In this document: positions 26,001 to 33,889 of the stretch, one piece after another
Layout: each line of letters opens with the position of its first letter
Position numbering within the stretch: position 1 is the first letter of the stretch
IMG/VR virus record: IMGVR_UViG_3300002518_005145
Coordinates: 10,793-47,504 of that record
DNA length: 36,712 nt
DNA from: a virus
Strand: one strand, 5' to 3'
The notes under the pieces: model-generated
What the model was told of the DNA's origin: nothing
What the model saw: the letters and a program-made list of their open reading frames with translations, nothing else
The model's database searches: none
Translations under genes and position numbers: made by a program

Positions 26001-29000
26001 ACAGGTGTTGTAATCGGCGGCATCGAGATCTTGGACCCCAGCCAAAATAAAGCTGAGAGGATGTACATCGACGCTATAGGTTTAGAATACCAGAAAAACT
26101 TCAATCAGAATATTTTAAGATACGATCTGCCATTTACTGAAATTGCAGCCAAGTCGCAGTCTGGTTTAGATGGCGCTGCCAAGACACAAGAAATTTTAGA
26201 TATATTTACAACATCGGACGCAAGCTCACAATTAGATTTGTTAGCAGACACTCTTGATGCTGTCAACTTTAACAGAGTTATAATCAACCAAAATGTGGCT
26301 ACTCCCCTAGAAACAAATATTCAAGTTCAAACTGAAAATATTAAAGATATCAGCAAGTTATTAAAATCATCTCTTGTGTCTTCCGCCCCTAATATGCCAA
26401 ATGTGATAGACTCTGACTCGAAACTAACAAGTGAAATTTATAATTTTAATTACACTAAAGATTTGCACCCCTCTGTTAGAAGCATACTTCAAACAATTTA
26501 CAGTTCCGAGGCAAATGTTTCAAAAGTTTTTGATTCATATCAGCAAACATGGATCCAGGACACCGTGCCCCAAACTTTAGAGCCTTTAAATTTAAAATCA
26601 CAAATATTTGCTGACTTTTTGTCTAAAAAATTCTTTGATGCGTTTGACGAATATCCAAATTCAGCAGATGAACAAAGCAAGAGTATATTTAAAAAGAAAT
26701 TAAAACAGAAATTGTCCACATACGGATATTCTGCTTTACAATATGCTTATTCAACAGAGATGTTTGCAAAGCTGAGAAGCTCAAGGTTGAACGAACGCGG
26801 GTTTATGAAAAAGCTATGGAAAAAGATACTGAAAAGCCCCATGGTAAGTGACAGTATTGATCCTAGGTGCGCACAAATATTTGAAAACATTAGCGCTCCA
26901 GCTAGAGGAGATCTAGATCAAACAGAAACAGATTTCTTTAATTTGTCGGAGATTAAACCAAAGATAATTGAGTTTTATGAAAAATCTTTATGTCGCGACG
27001 TTTACGAATCAAATTCACAAGGAGAAAACGCAACAAGAACATCTCTCTTAGAGGGTATGGTAAAATTAATTATTAAGGTGTATACTCTAGAAATGTGTCT
27101 TGCTTCTGTTATCGCTTGGGATAGTTTTGACATGTCAGAACCAATGAAAGATAGTTCTTTTGTGTCGATAATAGTGAAAAATATATCTGATGATTTTGAT
27201 CTTGATTTCATATCGTTTTTTGCAACTGACATATTAAGAAAAGAAGAAAACCTAACAGATATGCAGCTAGCTAGACTAAGACAAGGGGACAAAGGTATAA
27301 AGCAAAGTAGTGTAGAGTACTTAATAAATCAAGAAGCGGACAGTATATCAGGAATCATTAAGAGCATGTTTACTAACAGCTCTCCATTTAGCACTGATTT
27401 GCAGGTGGAACTGATAAAAAATTCAGATTCAGATTTTGATCAACGTTATAAAACAGAAATTGCTCCTGAAGATGATGCGCACTACAAATTGTCAAGTCTG
27501 TATACAGAAGCAGGATACGAATACGTGCTAGACGCACGAATAAAAAATAACATTTACACAATGAATTACGGCGCAGGAACAAAAGAAGAATTTATTAACG
27601 CGAAGAGTCAAATCAACGATCAGGACCATCCTGCCAAATCTAGCACCGATATATTTGGATTATCTTCTGCGCAAAAAAATAATAAAAATTACTTTCATTC
27701 TCTTCCTATGAATTATCATCACTTAGCCGAAGGAAATAACCTCGGAGGTTTCAACGATTCTTCTGTTAGCAGCTATGGAAGCCCTCCCGACGATGATTTA
27801 TATGCTAGGTGGAAAGATATAGCTTGGAAAGTTGACGGCGACGAAACAACAGGCACTGCTGGTGTTTTTAACATAATCAATAATTTACAAAAAACTATCT
27901 TGAATTCTTCTGATGCTTTTTCTTTTGAAAACAACCCAGAAACAACACACGGCAATAATTTAAATGCAAAATTAGGAAATATTATTTTTCAACCGTATAT
28001 TAGAGTTGAAGATTATGGGCCGAATGACGAAAGAGATTTTTTTGCACAAGTTTATAGTGAGACAGAATCCACCGGCGAACCTTGTGAGGGGGCCACACTA
28101 GAAGCATCTTATAACATGGTTGATTTTGCGACCGCGTTTGACAATTTCATGAATAGTTTTAGGACTGCGAAAAACAACATATTTAATTGTCACATGTACG
28201 ATTATATTCCTCTTTCTGTCTGGAGCTTCTTTTACAACAACATTTTTATGAAAGAGATTCAAAAATATCCAGGCCTGCAGGCCATTTATAACAAATTTGG
28301 TCTAGAGCCGTTTTTCAAAAAGGTTAGTTTTGGAATGAGAATGACGTATGTGACTGCAGCGCCAAAAATTGTTGAGGACACAGACCTAGGTTCGTTCATG
28401 AAATCTGATGCCTCGCTAATCGGAGGATACCAAAGTTTAACTCTAGGAAAAGACAGTAGTTTGAAAGACGTAAAATCTTTTTACAATTATCGACCTTATT
28501 ATATAGCCGGCGACTCGGATACGTCAGATCCGAAGCTGCTGCGAGAATTACAAATACCAATTGTAGAGATAGAAAAAGAAATTCGAACTATAGAGAACAC
28601 GGGCCAGTTTACTGTCGGCGAAAGTGATGTCTTTCCCCTGTCTTTGCTGGGTACGTGGAACAGCGGAACTGAAAATTTGTCTGCAGGCGCTACATTGAAA
28701 GAGCTTTTAGAAAACAAAGAAGCAGTAGAGCCTCTAGTAAACAATATGCATCAATTCTTTTACAATAATCTAGCTAACACTATGTTGGGAGAGGTCAAGC
28801 AGACAGCAGAATTCAAATTAATGTTTGATTATCTTTTTCCCATGAGAAGATATATGGCATTAGCTACCATGGTTGCCGCAGATGGTCTCTCTAGATTCAT
28901 ACCAGAACCTACTGATGTTTTACAAGAAACTAAAAGTTCTATGCAAGTCATTATTGATACTATTGTTTCTTCTACAGATTACAAAAACGTACCAGACCCC

Positions 29001-30092
29001 ATTGCTAATATGCTAGCTAACAGCATGATGCGCTCTGAGGCTGGAACTTCTGGAAAAGAACCAGACATGACAAAGGAAATTCTAAGAATTGTCTTGACAA
29101 CACCGCTATTAGTTTTGAAAGGCTTCGTAGAAGTAACAGATCCCGCTGTTATAACTGCGAAGAAAATTATAGATATTGCAAACGCAATTCAGCTAGCAAC
29201 AATAACAGCGATAAAACAAGGGGTTCGAGCTGCATTGCAGGTAATTCAGGCGGGAATTGATGCAGCGAACCAAATCATACAGCAAGTCGAAATACAGCTT
29301 TCTGTAGGGGTTGGGTTTGCACAAGCTGCAATTGCAACGTTGCCGAAGGTAATAGTCCCGGGATCTCCCGCAAGCACAGAATTAGTCCCGGCCCAGCCGG
29401 CGCTTGAGGCCGGCGGCGTGATTAAAAATGAAACAGGAGGACCCTTAAACATAGAGATATCTAAGGACGGCGAACCTCATGTTATTCATATTCCTATTGG
29501 CGAAAAATATATTCTACAGTCCGGAGAGAGTCGAGGCGGCACTCCGGAGACGGAAAAAACTATCCCGGCTGTGCCTGGTGGAGAAATAGATCTTGCTAGT
29601 CTCGTAAACATCGATGCGAGCGATGCAGATATTAGAAACTGGGTTTTTGAGATAGAAGATCCACCATCTTTTGGCGGAGACGAAGAGGCAGAAAAGCAAT
29701 GGAAATCGTTTAAAACTGAGTTTTTAAGACTAAAAGGCCTAAGAGATGATTACATAACTGCAAAAGACAAGGTCGACCCGGAAAAACCTGGAAACTTAAT
29801 TAAAAAAAGAGACGACCTAAAAAAAGAATCGGATGTTATCATTAGAAAAGCAGAAAACACCATGAAAGACGTGTTTACTTCGCCGTACTTACTGCCTGGA
29901 ATGTGGGCAGCCCTATTCCCTTCTATTATACCTTATGGAGGGGGCATTCATCCATACCCCATGCCGCCGCCATCAATCAGTACTGTTCCTGGTATGATTT
30001 ATCTTGCGCTACTATTTATAGATGCGATAGAAGAAAAGATGCACGACGACCAGCAAAAACTGGGTGATCCAAAATGTGAAGATCAATTGTAG
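20001..30092 (+). CDS. Giant 3363-residue putative virion structural protein
   Basis: One unbroken frame of 10,092 bases. I cannot assign a family. Visible features: a helical N-terminus; a coiled coil near residues 580-635; charged, Cys-containing helical segments (1270-1480); a Ser/Thr-rich GC-rich patch near 1770-1800; and, near the C-terminus, hydrophobic and Ala-rich helices (about 3030-3115), a Pro/Gly-rich link, a small strand-rich insert (about 3140-3185) and hydrophobic stretches (about 3293-3345, LPGMWAALFPSIIPYGGG). There is no signal peptide and no plain heptad array as in a simple tape measure. Position between spike genes and gp25/gp6 points to the baseplate or tail tube interior. 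It takes up over a quarter of the window. Confidence 0.7.
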   Translation: MASLQQLRTAWKKANGPREALDEFYEEVLEDDIVLQDDIPDVTKAAAQDLSNTLNNLKIIFETSRSQTPNNDYYSLSGEVSGIGAFAGEYVWPEDICEEGRPECTSGLYESAALLFKEIVETLKVLQENPLLTQTNLYDDLFVFGSGVTEDLPSLIDQVLDSAPDFIELFPQITLSLKSDVPPVAPTAGLGPAAIFSDTNLEASLTFQSSQTHYVGFLLDSDKSDGERSRSYLPVRLAPNTSEESLSLGWSDPNYSLINNNGNLVKPANKDSDGVEIPLGLEIKIVEIVPSKTGMWVGFVSTDSRLADDQVPAGPNGQYTSRWDAFITNGQRRLLYTKAQYVRIKEAAISSNPDPYLSERAAIGDDQAAEARGLKGTGAVNPKENQNWITIKPNDVRLNYYSFNEHNLQVIAQGDESSLLYNQNTIADFPTLKYSEGYFYFILGEKPRKTEAELINESDVDLESSSSELEKAKASAGQESAISIKEEAWSNLLNYLGKNTEGGNSNLYNKLYQEYFIEVSKKLNTKATNPNNQKILYAIRASYIDSLPEVRRPYINNFEPGSPYLTGNSYAVSLPMRDVKKRADYLINNVLTPVKSNIENSKKRLENANGLLYDIQQQIKAMKDLPVVLDKFLKRQSFPSSMNKSFIHDMILEGTKTDDEEHLIQIGIKDNGEVGGDVRETVSYVLFSPNPDKLKNKEKDDSDLFYVDPYLTDEELSKTTSVNRSAIPLQIALPWLRAELEGATGARTLHLFLSHDKIKRKLLKSQTDLQKDWPELLSNFLVPPVRIYHSRDPSLVEEEELDCDEIIKRLNKSGPNTTIEERRLQNKLYSTPGCAEIYFNQFKEDTPAVSPGMSKEELERKAEEAEQGASILDNQYVKILYTGFFNSLDLRSMTALIMACLEKKLGIALTAEAICEAAIIKLIEDSGTDSVEKVMLANALLSADSESSKKFLEEYYKAPPFAPKDTEKDVSVVDIDKENAFTFFRELDESYNNAPLATSMLMSKRAPGAVAEVIKNLEKGGVYVELIPGKRPTTSDQITVPYGGAFFDSELIISETYSQFEIENEKKRLMDVGYSQEDARAIMVGSGYLVANPQQYQSILDGEDFSTPTGKFAKSTRSGLLSGAVKFSGTEDLRAVSQDAENWLQYMKGVIGLQSICELIVGQVLDGLQDLIKDPGAFFSGGGKGWWEDFVDSLKRQFSPPLPTLRFPDSLSTDNHMGDYAQKLYKTLISMVAQMLGQIVRLILKSALEQCLEEDSDIGVSGRPPSLPPDIPFPTLERANLPRFDNVPAPDVVAWMKDLLDNVTTAQLCALLRGDATKQTLTNCLIRTREYWPAVYSNGVDTIYEIRVAFEKIGAELDLDICNVVQSPTLVNNLCEAVYDRDARCQELKRKGLTEAECQEQIDRELEDLKSKAAGLTTLSLLDINPLSNSFPPICGDGGSFVMPSGVRDTMERITDNMLTNLKGSLLLDMNGLKFFSTPPRALLALSDPKELKNAHKMFIDMVKKPYSKNCLALIGDPYNHAKVFSEEKKMNIGLHTLYPITYNKYIHYGNFSTWTARKESIDLEISHVKYSSLGSVAESADFQRSEPDLAKDIEDYLLDTNLRNSPNFFDSEELMPLNIGLNTNLSDDPGKIQDFVAEKTAINLVGEIEEEFKKEIKPLNLHLLRVDPEKIPTYEAEDDQFPSNRTITRTSFSKDYTNVLKRTYSLDTKLKDISRDPISWYLMLRNYTGVDLQPIRGDRRVFPKEWLRGDLAQQFLNIFPVNLEEARGVSTTTTSTGTQYGNEVVTVAGQKVVEGAGTFYFDEDISSYGQDKWYNWLKISPGLRNLLPIMIEREQSGLGSQTSFRPFSIASPREHNVAFAFMELTLGEATGLSYERIQKIFPNMFDSFSLAPGIILGIDQDVKTAVIPAIYALGAGDTDNFDIVQETVPQQSTYSTGTDQAEGFYPFYLVFEKFFRDPDSPLNTSDPDVFSLNKEKVNQELYDFFDSIIPDSFLNILPATGVVIGGIEILDPSQNKAERMYIDAIGLEYQKNFNQNILRYDLPFTEIAAKSQSGLDGAAKTQEILDIFTTSDASSQLDLLADTLDAVNFNRVIINQNVATPLETNIQVQTENIKDISKLLKSSLVSSAPNMPNVIDSDSKLTSEIYNFNYTKDLHPSVRSILQTIYSSEANVSKVFDSYQQTWIQDTVPQTLEPLNLKSQIFADFLSKKFFDAFDEYPNSADEQSKSIFKKKLKQKLSTYGYSALQYAYSTEMFAKLRSSRLNERGFMKKLWKKILKSPMVSDSIDPRCAQIFENISAPARGDLDQTETDFFNLSEIKPKIIEFYEKSLCRDVYESNSQGENATRTSLLEGMVKLIIKVYTLEMCLASVIAWDSFDMSEPMKDSSFVSIIVKNISDDFDLDFISFFATDILRKEENLTDMQLARLRQGDKGIKQSSVEYLINQEADSISGIIKSMFTNSSPFSTDLQVELIKNSDSDFDQRYKTEIAPEDDAHYKLSSLYTEAGYEYVLDARIKNNIYTMNYGAGTKEEFINAKSQINDQDHPAKSSTDIFGLSSAQKNNKNYFHSLPMNYHHLAEGNNLGGFNDSSVSSYGSPPDDDLYARWKDIAWKVDGDETTGTAGVFNIINNLQKTILNSSDAFSFENNPETTHGNNLNAKLGNIIFQPYIRVEDYGPNDERDFFAQVYSETESTGEPCEGATLEASYNMVDFATAFDNFMNSFRTAKNNIFNCHMYDYIPLSVWSFFYNNIFMKEIQKYPGLQAIYNKFGLEPFFKKVSFGMRMTYVTAAPKIVEDTDLGSFMKSDASLIGGYQSLTLGKDSSLKDVKSFYNYRPYYIAGDSDTSDPKLLRELQIPIVEIEKEIRTIENTGQFTVGESDVFPLSLLGTWNSGTENLSAGATLKELLENKEAVEPLVNNMHQFFYNNLANTMLGEVKQTAEFKLMFDYLFPMRRYMALATMVAADGLSRFIPEPTDVLQETKSSMQVIIDTIVSSTDYKNVPDPIANMLANSMMRSEAGTSGKEPDMTKEILRIVLTTPLLVLKGFVEVTDPAVITAKKIIDIANAIQLATITAIKQGVRAALQVIQAGIDAANQIIQQVEIQLSVGVGFAQAAIATLPKVIVPGSPASTELVPAQPALEAGGVIKNETGGPLNIEISKDGEPHVIHIPIGEKYILQSGESRGGTPETEKTIPAVPGGEIDLASLVNIDASDADIRNWVFEIEDPPSFGGDEEAEKQWKSFKTEFLRLKGLRDDYITAKDKVDPEKPGNLIKKRDDLKKESDVIIRKAENTMKDVFTSPYLLPGMWAALFPSIIPYGGGIHPYPMPPPSISTVPGMIYLALLFIDAIEEKMHDDQQKLGDPKCEDQL
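25209..25224. repeat. 16-base perfect palindrome inside the giant gene
   Basis: CGCGGCGATCGCCGCG is identical to its reverse complement and stands out in this AT-rich DNA. Its centre is GCGATCGC, the octamer known as HIP1 in cyanobacterial genomes. It lies in coding sequence (codons for IRGDRRV). One copy is not evidence of a function. Confidence 0.6.
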
Positions 30093-30103
30093 GAGATTAA
30101 ATT

Positions 30104-30499
30104 ATGAGCGGAATTGGGCCAAGACTACCTTTGTTTAGAGACGAAAACTTTGGTAATTATGCTCTTATCACAAGCTATAAGGACGAAATAAAACAAAATT
30201 TTAAGAATCTTCTACTGACAGCTCCGGGCGAGCGCATGATGAACCCTGACTTTGGCGTGGGCCTTCGAAATTTTTTGTTTTTACCTCGTGAAGCCGCTAT
30301 TTCGGCCATAAGACAAAGGGTAGAAGGGCAAGTTTCTAGATATATGCCGTTTATAAGAATTAACAAATTACAATTTAATCATGGTTTAGATCCCGCAATC
30401 GCGACAGATATGAACGTGCTGACAATATTAATAGAATATGATGTTCCGAGCTTAAACATCACAACATCGTTGACTTTACAGTCTGAGGAAATTAATTAA
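30104..30499 (+). CDS. 25: Baseplate wedge protein, gp25-like
   Basis: 131 residues, close to the length of T4 gp25. ALITSYKDEIKQNFKNLLLT and then GERMMNPDFGVGLRNFLF are the family hallmark (gp25/GpW, also the sheath-initiator TssE of type VI secretion). The gene ends in a strand pair with TILIEYDVPS. In contractile tails this protein sits in the inner baseplate and starts sheath polymerisation. An AGGAG that overlaps the previous TAG stop lies upstream, and the gp6-like gene follows after 2 bases, the order usual in T4-like phages. Confidence 0.92.
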   Translation: MSGIGPRLPLFRDENFGNYALITSYKDEIKQNFKNLLLTAPGERMMNPDFGVGLRNFLFLPREAAISAIRQRVEGQVSRYMPFIRINKLQFNHGLDPAIATDMNVLTILIEYDVPSLNITTSLTLQSEEIN

Positions 30500-30501
30500 G
30501 A

Positions 30502-32298
30502 ATGTCTAAAAAAGATAAAAAATTAATCAAATATACAAGTAGAGAATTTAGCACAATTAAACAAGACTTAGTTGACTACGCAAAAAGATACTACCCGGAC
30601 ATTTACAAGGATTTTTCCGAAGCTTCTTTTGGATCTTTGATGCTCGATACAGTAGCTTATGTGGGCGATGTGCTTTCTTTTTATCTAGATTACCAAACAA
30701 ATGAGTCTTTTCTAGACACCGCAGTAGAGTATGACAATATTTTAAGACTTGGCGAGCAAGTTGGTTATAAACAGCCCTTAAGATCAAATTCTTTTGGCGT
30801 CGTATCCATTTTTGCTCTCGCACCAGTAGAGCTAGTTGGCACCGGCCCAGATACAAATTATCTACCGGTCTTGTCAAAAGGAACAAAATTCTCTACTGCT
30901 TCTGGTCAAGTTTTTACCTTAATAGATGACGTCGACTTTGCCAATCCAGACAACGAAATTGTTGTAGCGACTTCAAATGAACAAGACGGTAAGCCAACAG
31001 CTTTTGCTGTAAAGACTCGCGGTAGAGTAATATCAGGCGAAGTAAGCAGCGAGACAGTTAATGTTGGCGCTTTCACAAGATTTTTAACAATTCCTTTGGC
31101 GGATCCAAATATAACTGAAATTGTTTCCATAACAGACTCAGAAGGCCATGAGTATTTTGAAGTTGATTATCTGTCGCAAGATACAGTTTTTAGATCAGTT
31201 GTAAATAAAGATCCGGGAACAAGAAGATATGTGCCTAATGTTATGGTGACAACTTCTGTGCCAAGAAGATATACCGTGTTTAATAGAAACGGCACCATAC
31301 TTATCAAATTTGGATATGGCTCGGAAAATTCTTTAAAAAAGGATAATACAACTCACCCGTCAAATGTCGTTCTTAAAATGCATGGAAGGGACTACGAGAC
31401 CGATTTAACGCTCGATCCTTCAAAACTTTTAGAAACTGATAAATTTGGCATAGCACCCGCGGACACGACTTTGACAATTAAATATCGAACAAATACTGTT
31501 GAAAACGTAAATGTAGCCAGCAGAAATTTGACAAACATCACCGAGCCTCTTTTGATATTTAAAAGCGAAGCAACGAATAGCGGAAAAATAACATTTGTTC
31601 GAGACAGCTTGGAAGTGGTTAACGAAGAGCCGATTACTGGAGACGTCAGTATACCGACTGTTCTAGAATTAAAACAAAGAGTTAACGATGTTTTTGCTTC
31701 ACAAAATAGAGCAGTTACGAGTAATGACTATGAAGCTTTGGTTTATAGAATGCATCCACGATTTGGAAGCGTTAAGAGAGCAAAGATTGTTAGAGATCAG
31801 GATTCTTTTAAAAGAAACTTAAATTTGTATATTGTTTCTGAAGACGCGGACAGAAACTTAACAACCTCAAGTCCACTGCTAAAAAATAACATTAAAACGT
31901 GGCTCAATCAGTATAGAATGATAAACGACACAATAGACATATTAGATCCAAAAATTATTAATATTAAAATTAACTTTTCTGCTGTTACGGACACTTCAAC
32001 AGACAAAACTGAAGCTTTAAACGTGGCTATAACAGAAATACAAGACTTGTTTACAGAAAAACTAGACATAGGCCAGCCGATATATATTACAAAGATTTAT
32101 GACGTACTAAACAATCTAGACGAGATAGTTGATGTCACTAATGTAGAAATAATAAATCAGAATGGTGGCTTATATTCAGATGAAACATTGAATTTAAAAC
32201 AATATACTTCTGCGGACGGCCGTATTTTATACTCTCCTGAAAACGTCATATATGAATTAAAATATCCAAACTTAGATATACAGGGGACAATTAGATAA
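30502..32298 (+). CDS. 6: Baseplate wedge protein, gp6-like
   Basis: 598 residues (T4 gp6 is about 660). The N-terminus YTSREFSTIKQDLVDYAK, then DFSEASFGSLMLDTVAYVGD, then SFYLDYQTNESFL, is the conserved start of T4-like gp6, a relative of the P2 gpJ/Mu gp47 family. The C-terminal half has RAVTSNDYEALVYR, typical of that family, followed by a domain with repeated strands. Gp6 dimers form the ring that holds the wedges around the hub. The stop overlaps the next ATG by one base. Confidence 0.9.
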   Translation: MSKKDKKLIKYTSREFSTIKQDLVDYAKRYYPDIYKDFSEASFGSLMLDTVAYVGDVLSFYLDYQTNESFLDTAVEYDNILRLGEQVGYKQPLRSNSFGVVSIFALAPVELVGTGPDTNYLPVLSKGTKFSTASGQVFTLIDDVDFANPDNEIVVATSNEQDGKPTAFAVKTRGRVISGEVSSETVNVGAFTRFLTIPLADPNITEIVSITDSEGHEYFEVDYLSQDTVFRSVVNKDPGTRRYVPNVMVTTSVPRRYTVFNRNGTILIKFGYGSENSLKKDNTTHPSNVVLKMHGRDYETDLTLDPSKLLETDKFGIAPADTTLTIKYRTNTVENVNVASRNLTNITEPLLIFKSEATNSGKITFVRDSLEVVNEEPITGDVSIPTVLELKQRVNDVFASQNRAVTSNDYEALVYRMHPRFGSVKRAKIVRDQDSFKRNLNLYIVSEDADRNLTTSSPLLKNNIKTWLNQYRMINDTIDILDPKIINIKINFSAVTDTSTDKTEALNVAITEIQDLFTEKLDIGQPIYITKIYDVLNNLDEIVDVTNVEIINQNGGLYSDETLNLKQYTSADGRILYSPENVIYELKYPNLDIQGTIR

Positions 32299-33863
32299 TG
32301 GCAATAAAAAAATATATCGCTACTGAAGACAACACAATCACAAATGCTTTTGGCATTGATCTGTCAACTAGAGCTACTGGTTCTAATATGGGCGCCGCTG
32401 ATATATTAGAGGTGTTCTCAATTTATGGCCAACAAACGACATCTTCTGCAGAACTTTCTAGAGTTATTTTAAAGTTTCCAACGGACACAATTGCCGCCCA
32501 TCGTACTAAAAATGAAATACCTGCCTCTGGCAGCGTTAGTTTTTATTTAAGGATGTTTAACGCAAGACATTCTGAGCAATTAGCAGAAGACTTTGTTGTT
32601 AATGTTTTAGCGGTTTCTCAATCGTGGGAAGAAGGCTCTGGCCTAGATATGGAGACCTACGGAGACAAGACAAAAGACGGAATTAAAGGCTCAAACTGGA
32701 TTAATCGTCTGTCTTCTACGAAGTGGAAACAAATAGGAGGTGTTTATCATTCTTCTTCTTATGTCGCCGGCGCCTCAATGCCTAACTATACGGTTACTTT
32801 TAAGAAAGGTTACGAAGATATAAATCTAGACATAACTTCCATGGTCGAAGAGTGGCTAGCCGGAACACAAGAAAACTATGGTTTGGGAGTATTTTTAACT
32901 TCTAGTTATGAAGCGTACGCAACTGCCTCCGATAGTACGACGCCGCAAAATACAGACGGCGTAACAAAAAGCTATTATACAAAAAGATTCTTCTCTAGAT
33001 CTAGTGAGTTCTTTTTTAAGCGACCTATAATTGAAGCAAGGTGGGACTCCAGAACCGAAGACGACCGCGGTAATTTTTATTTTAGTAGTTCTTTGGCTCC
33101 TGCACAAGAGAATTTAAACAAAATTTATCTTTACAATTACGTCAGAGGACAGCTCAGAAATATCCCTGGAGTTGGGACCGGAAGACTGCTTGTTAGCTTA
33201 TATTCGGGCTCGGCTGATGACAGCGAGCCTTCGAATGAAAAACTAGCTCTAAGCCAAGGCGGAGGGGTCGTCTCTGACGGAGACTTTAACGTAACAGGCG
33301 CGTATGTCTCTACCGGAATTTATTCCGCTTCATTTGCGTTGACCGGCGCCAATACTTTGAAAACAGTTTACGATGTTTGGTCAAGCTCTTCGATAGCCGC
33401 CGCCCCTTTCAACGGGGTAGTTGAATATTCTACCGGCTCTATTAAGCCCAAGACTTTGAGTTCTCCCGAGTGGAATCAGTATAACCAGTATGTTAGCAAA
33501 ATAACTAATTTAAAGCCAAGATATAGTAAAGATGAAAAGGCAAGGCTCCGTGTTTTTATGAGACCTAGAAATTTTAGCCCAACGATCTACACTGTTGCAA
33601 AAACTGATATAGAAGTAGCTATAATACCGAGCGCATCTTACGAAGTTATAAGGATGGTCGATGAAAACACAGTCATAAACAACTCAACAGGTAGTACTAC
33701 GTACCACACTTACTTGTCGTACGATAAGAAAGGTAATTATTTTGATCTAGACATGTCCTTATTAGAGCCCGGATATATGTATGGGATAAAATTTGCTTAT
33801 CACACTTCTGGTGATTGGCGCGAGCAAGAAGAAGTGTTTAAGTTTAGAGTTGAAGATAATTAA
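32298..33863 (+). CDS. DNRLRE-like virion structural protein
   Basis: 521 residues, mostly strand-rich. The first third resembles a DNRLRE domain: SRVILKFPTD, SFYLRMFNARH, VLAVSQSWEEGSG, then DINLDITSMVEEWLAGTQENYGLGVF (split at residues about 178-203). The rest has Ser/Thr/Gly-rich beta sequence typical of tail and baseplate periphery, with VFMRPRNFSP and a closing YMYGIKFAYHTSGDW. DNRLRE domains occur in surface proteins with carbohydrate-binding-like folds. Position directly after gp6 suggests a baseplate or fibre-attachment part. No exact T4 counterpart is recognised. Confidence 0.66.
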   Translation: MAIKKYIATEDNTITNAFGIDLSTRATGSNMGAADILEVFSIYGQQTTSSAELSRVILKFPTDTIAAHRTKNEIPASGSVSFYLRMFNARHSEQLAEDFVVNVLAVSQSWEEGSGLDMETYGDKTKDGIKGSNWINRLSSTKWKQIGGVYHSSSYVAGASMPNYTVTFKKGYEDINLDITSMVEEWLAGTQENYGLGVFLTSSYEAYATASDSTTPQNTDGVTKSYYTKRFFSRSSEFFFKRPIIEARWDSRTEDDRGNFYFSSSLAPAQENLNKIYLYNYVRGQLRNIPGVGTGRLLVSLYSGSADDSEPSNEKLALSQGGGVVSDGDFNVTGAYVSTGIYSASFALTGANTLKTVYDVWSSSSIAAAPFNGVVEYSTGSIKPKTLSSPEWNQYNQYVSKITNLKPRYSKDEKARLRVFMRPRNFSPTIYTVAKTDIEVAIIPSASYEVIRMVDENTVINNSTGSTTYHTYLSYDKKGNYFDLDMSLLEPGYMYGIKFAYHTSGDWREQEEVFKFRVEDN

Positions 33864-33889
33864 CTAGATAATTGTGGTTGGTGTAAATT

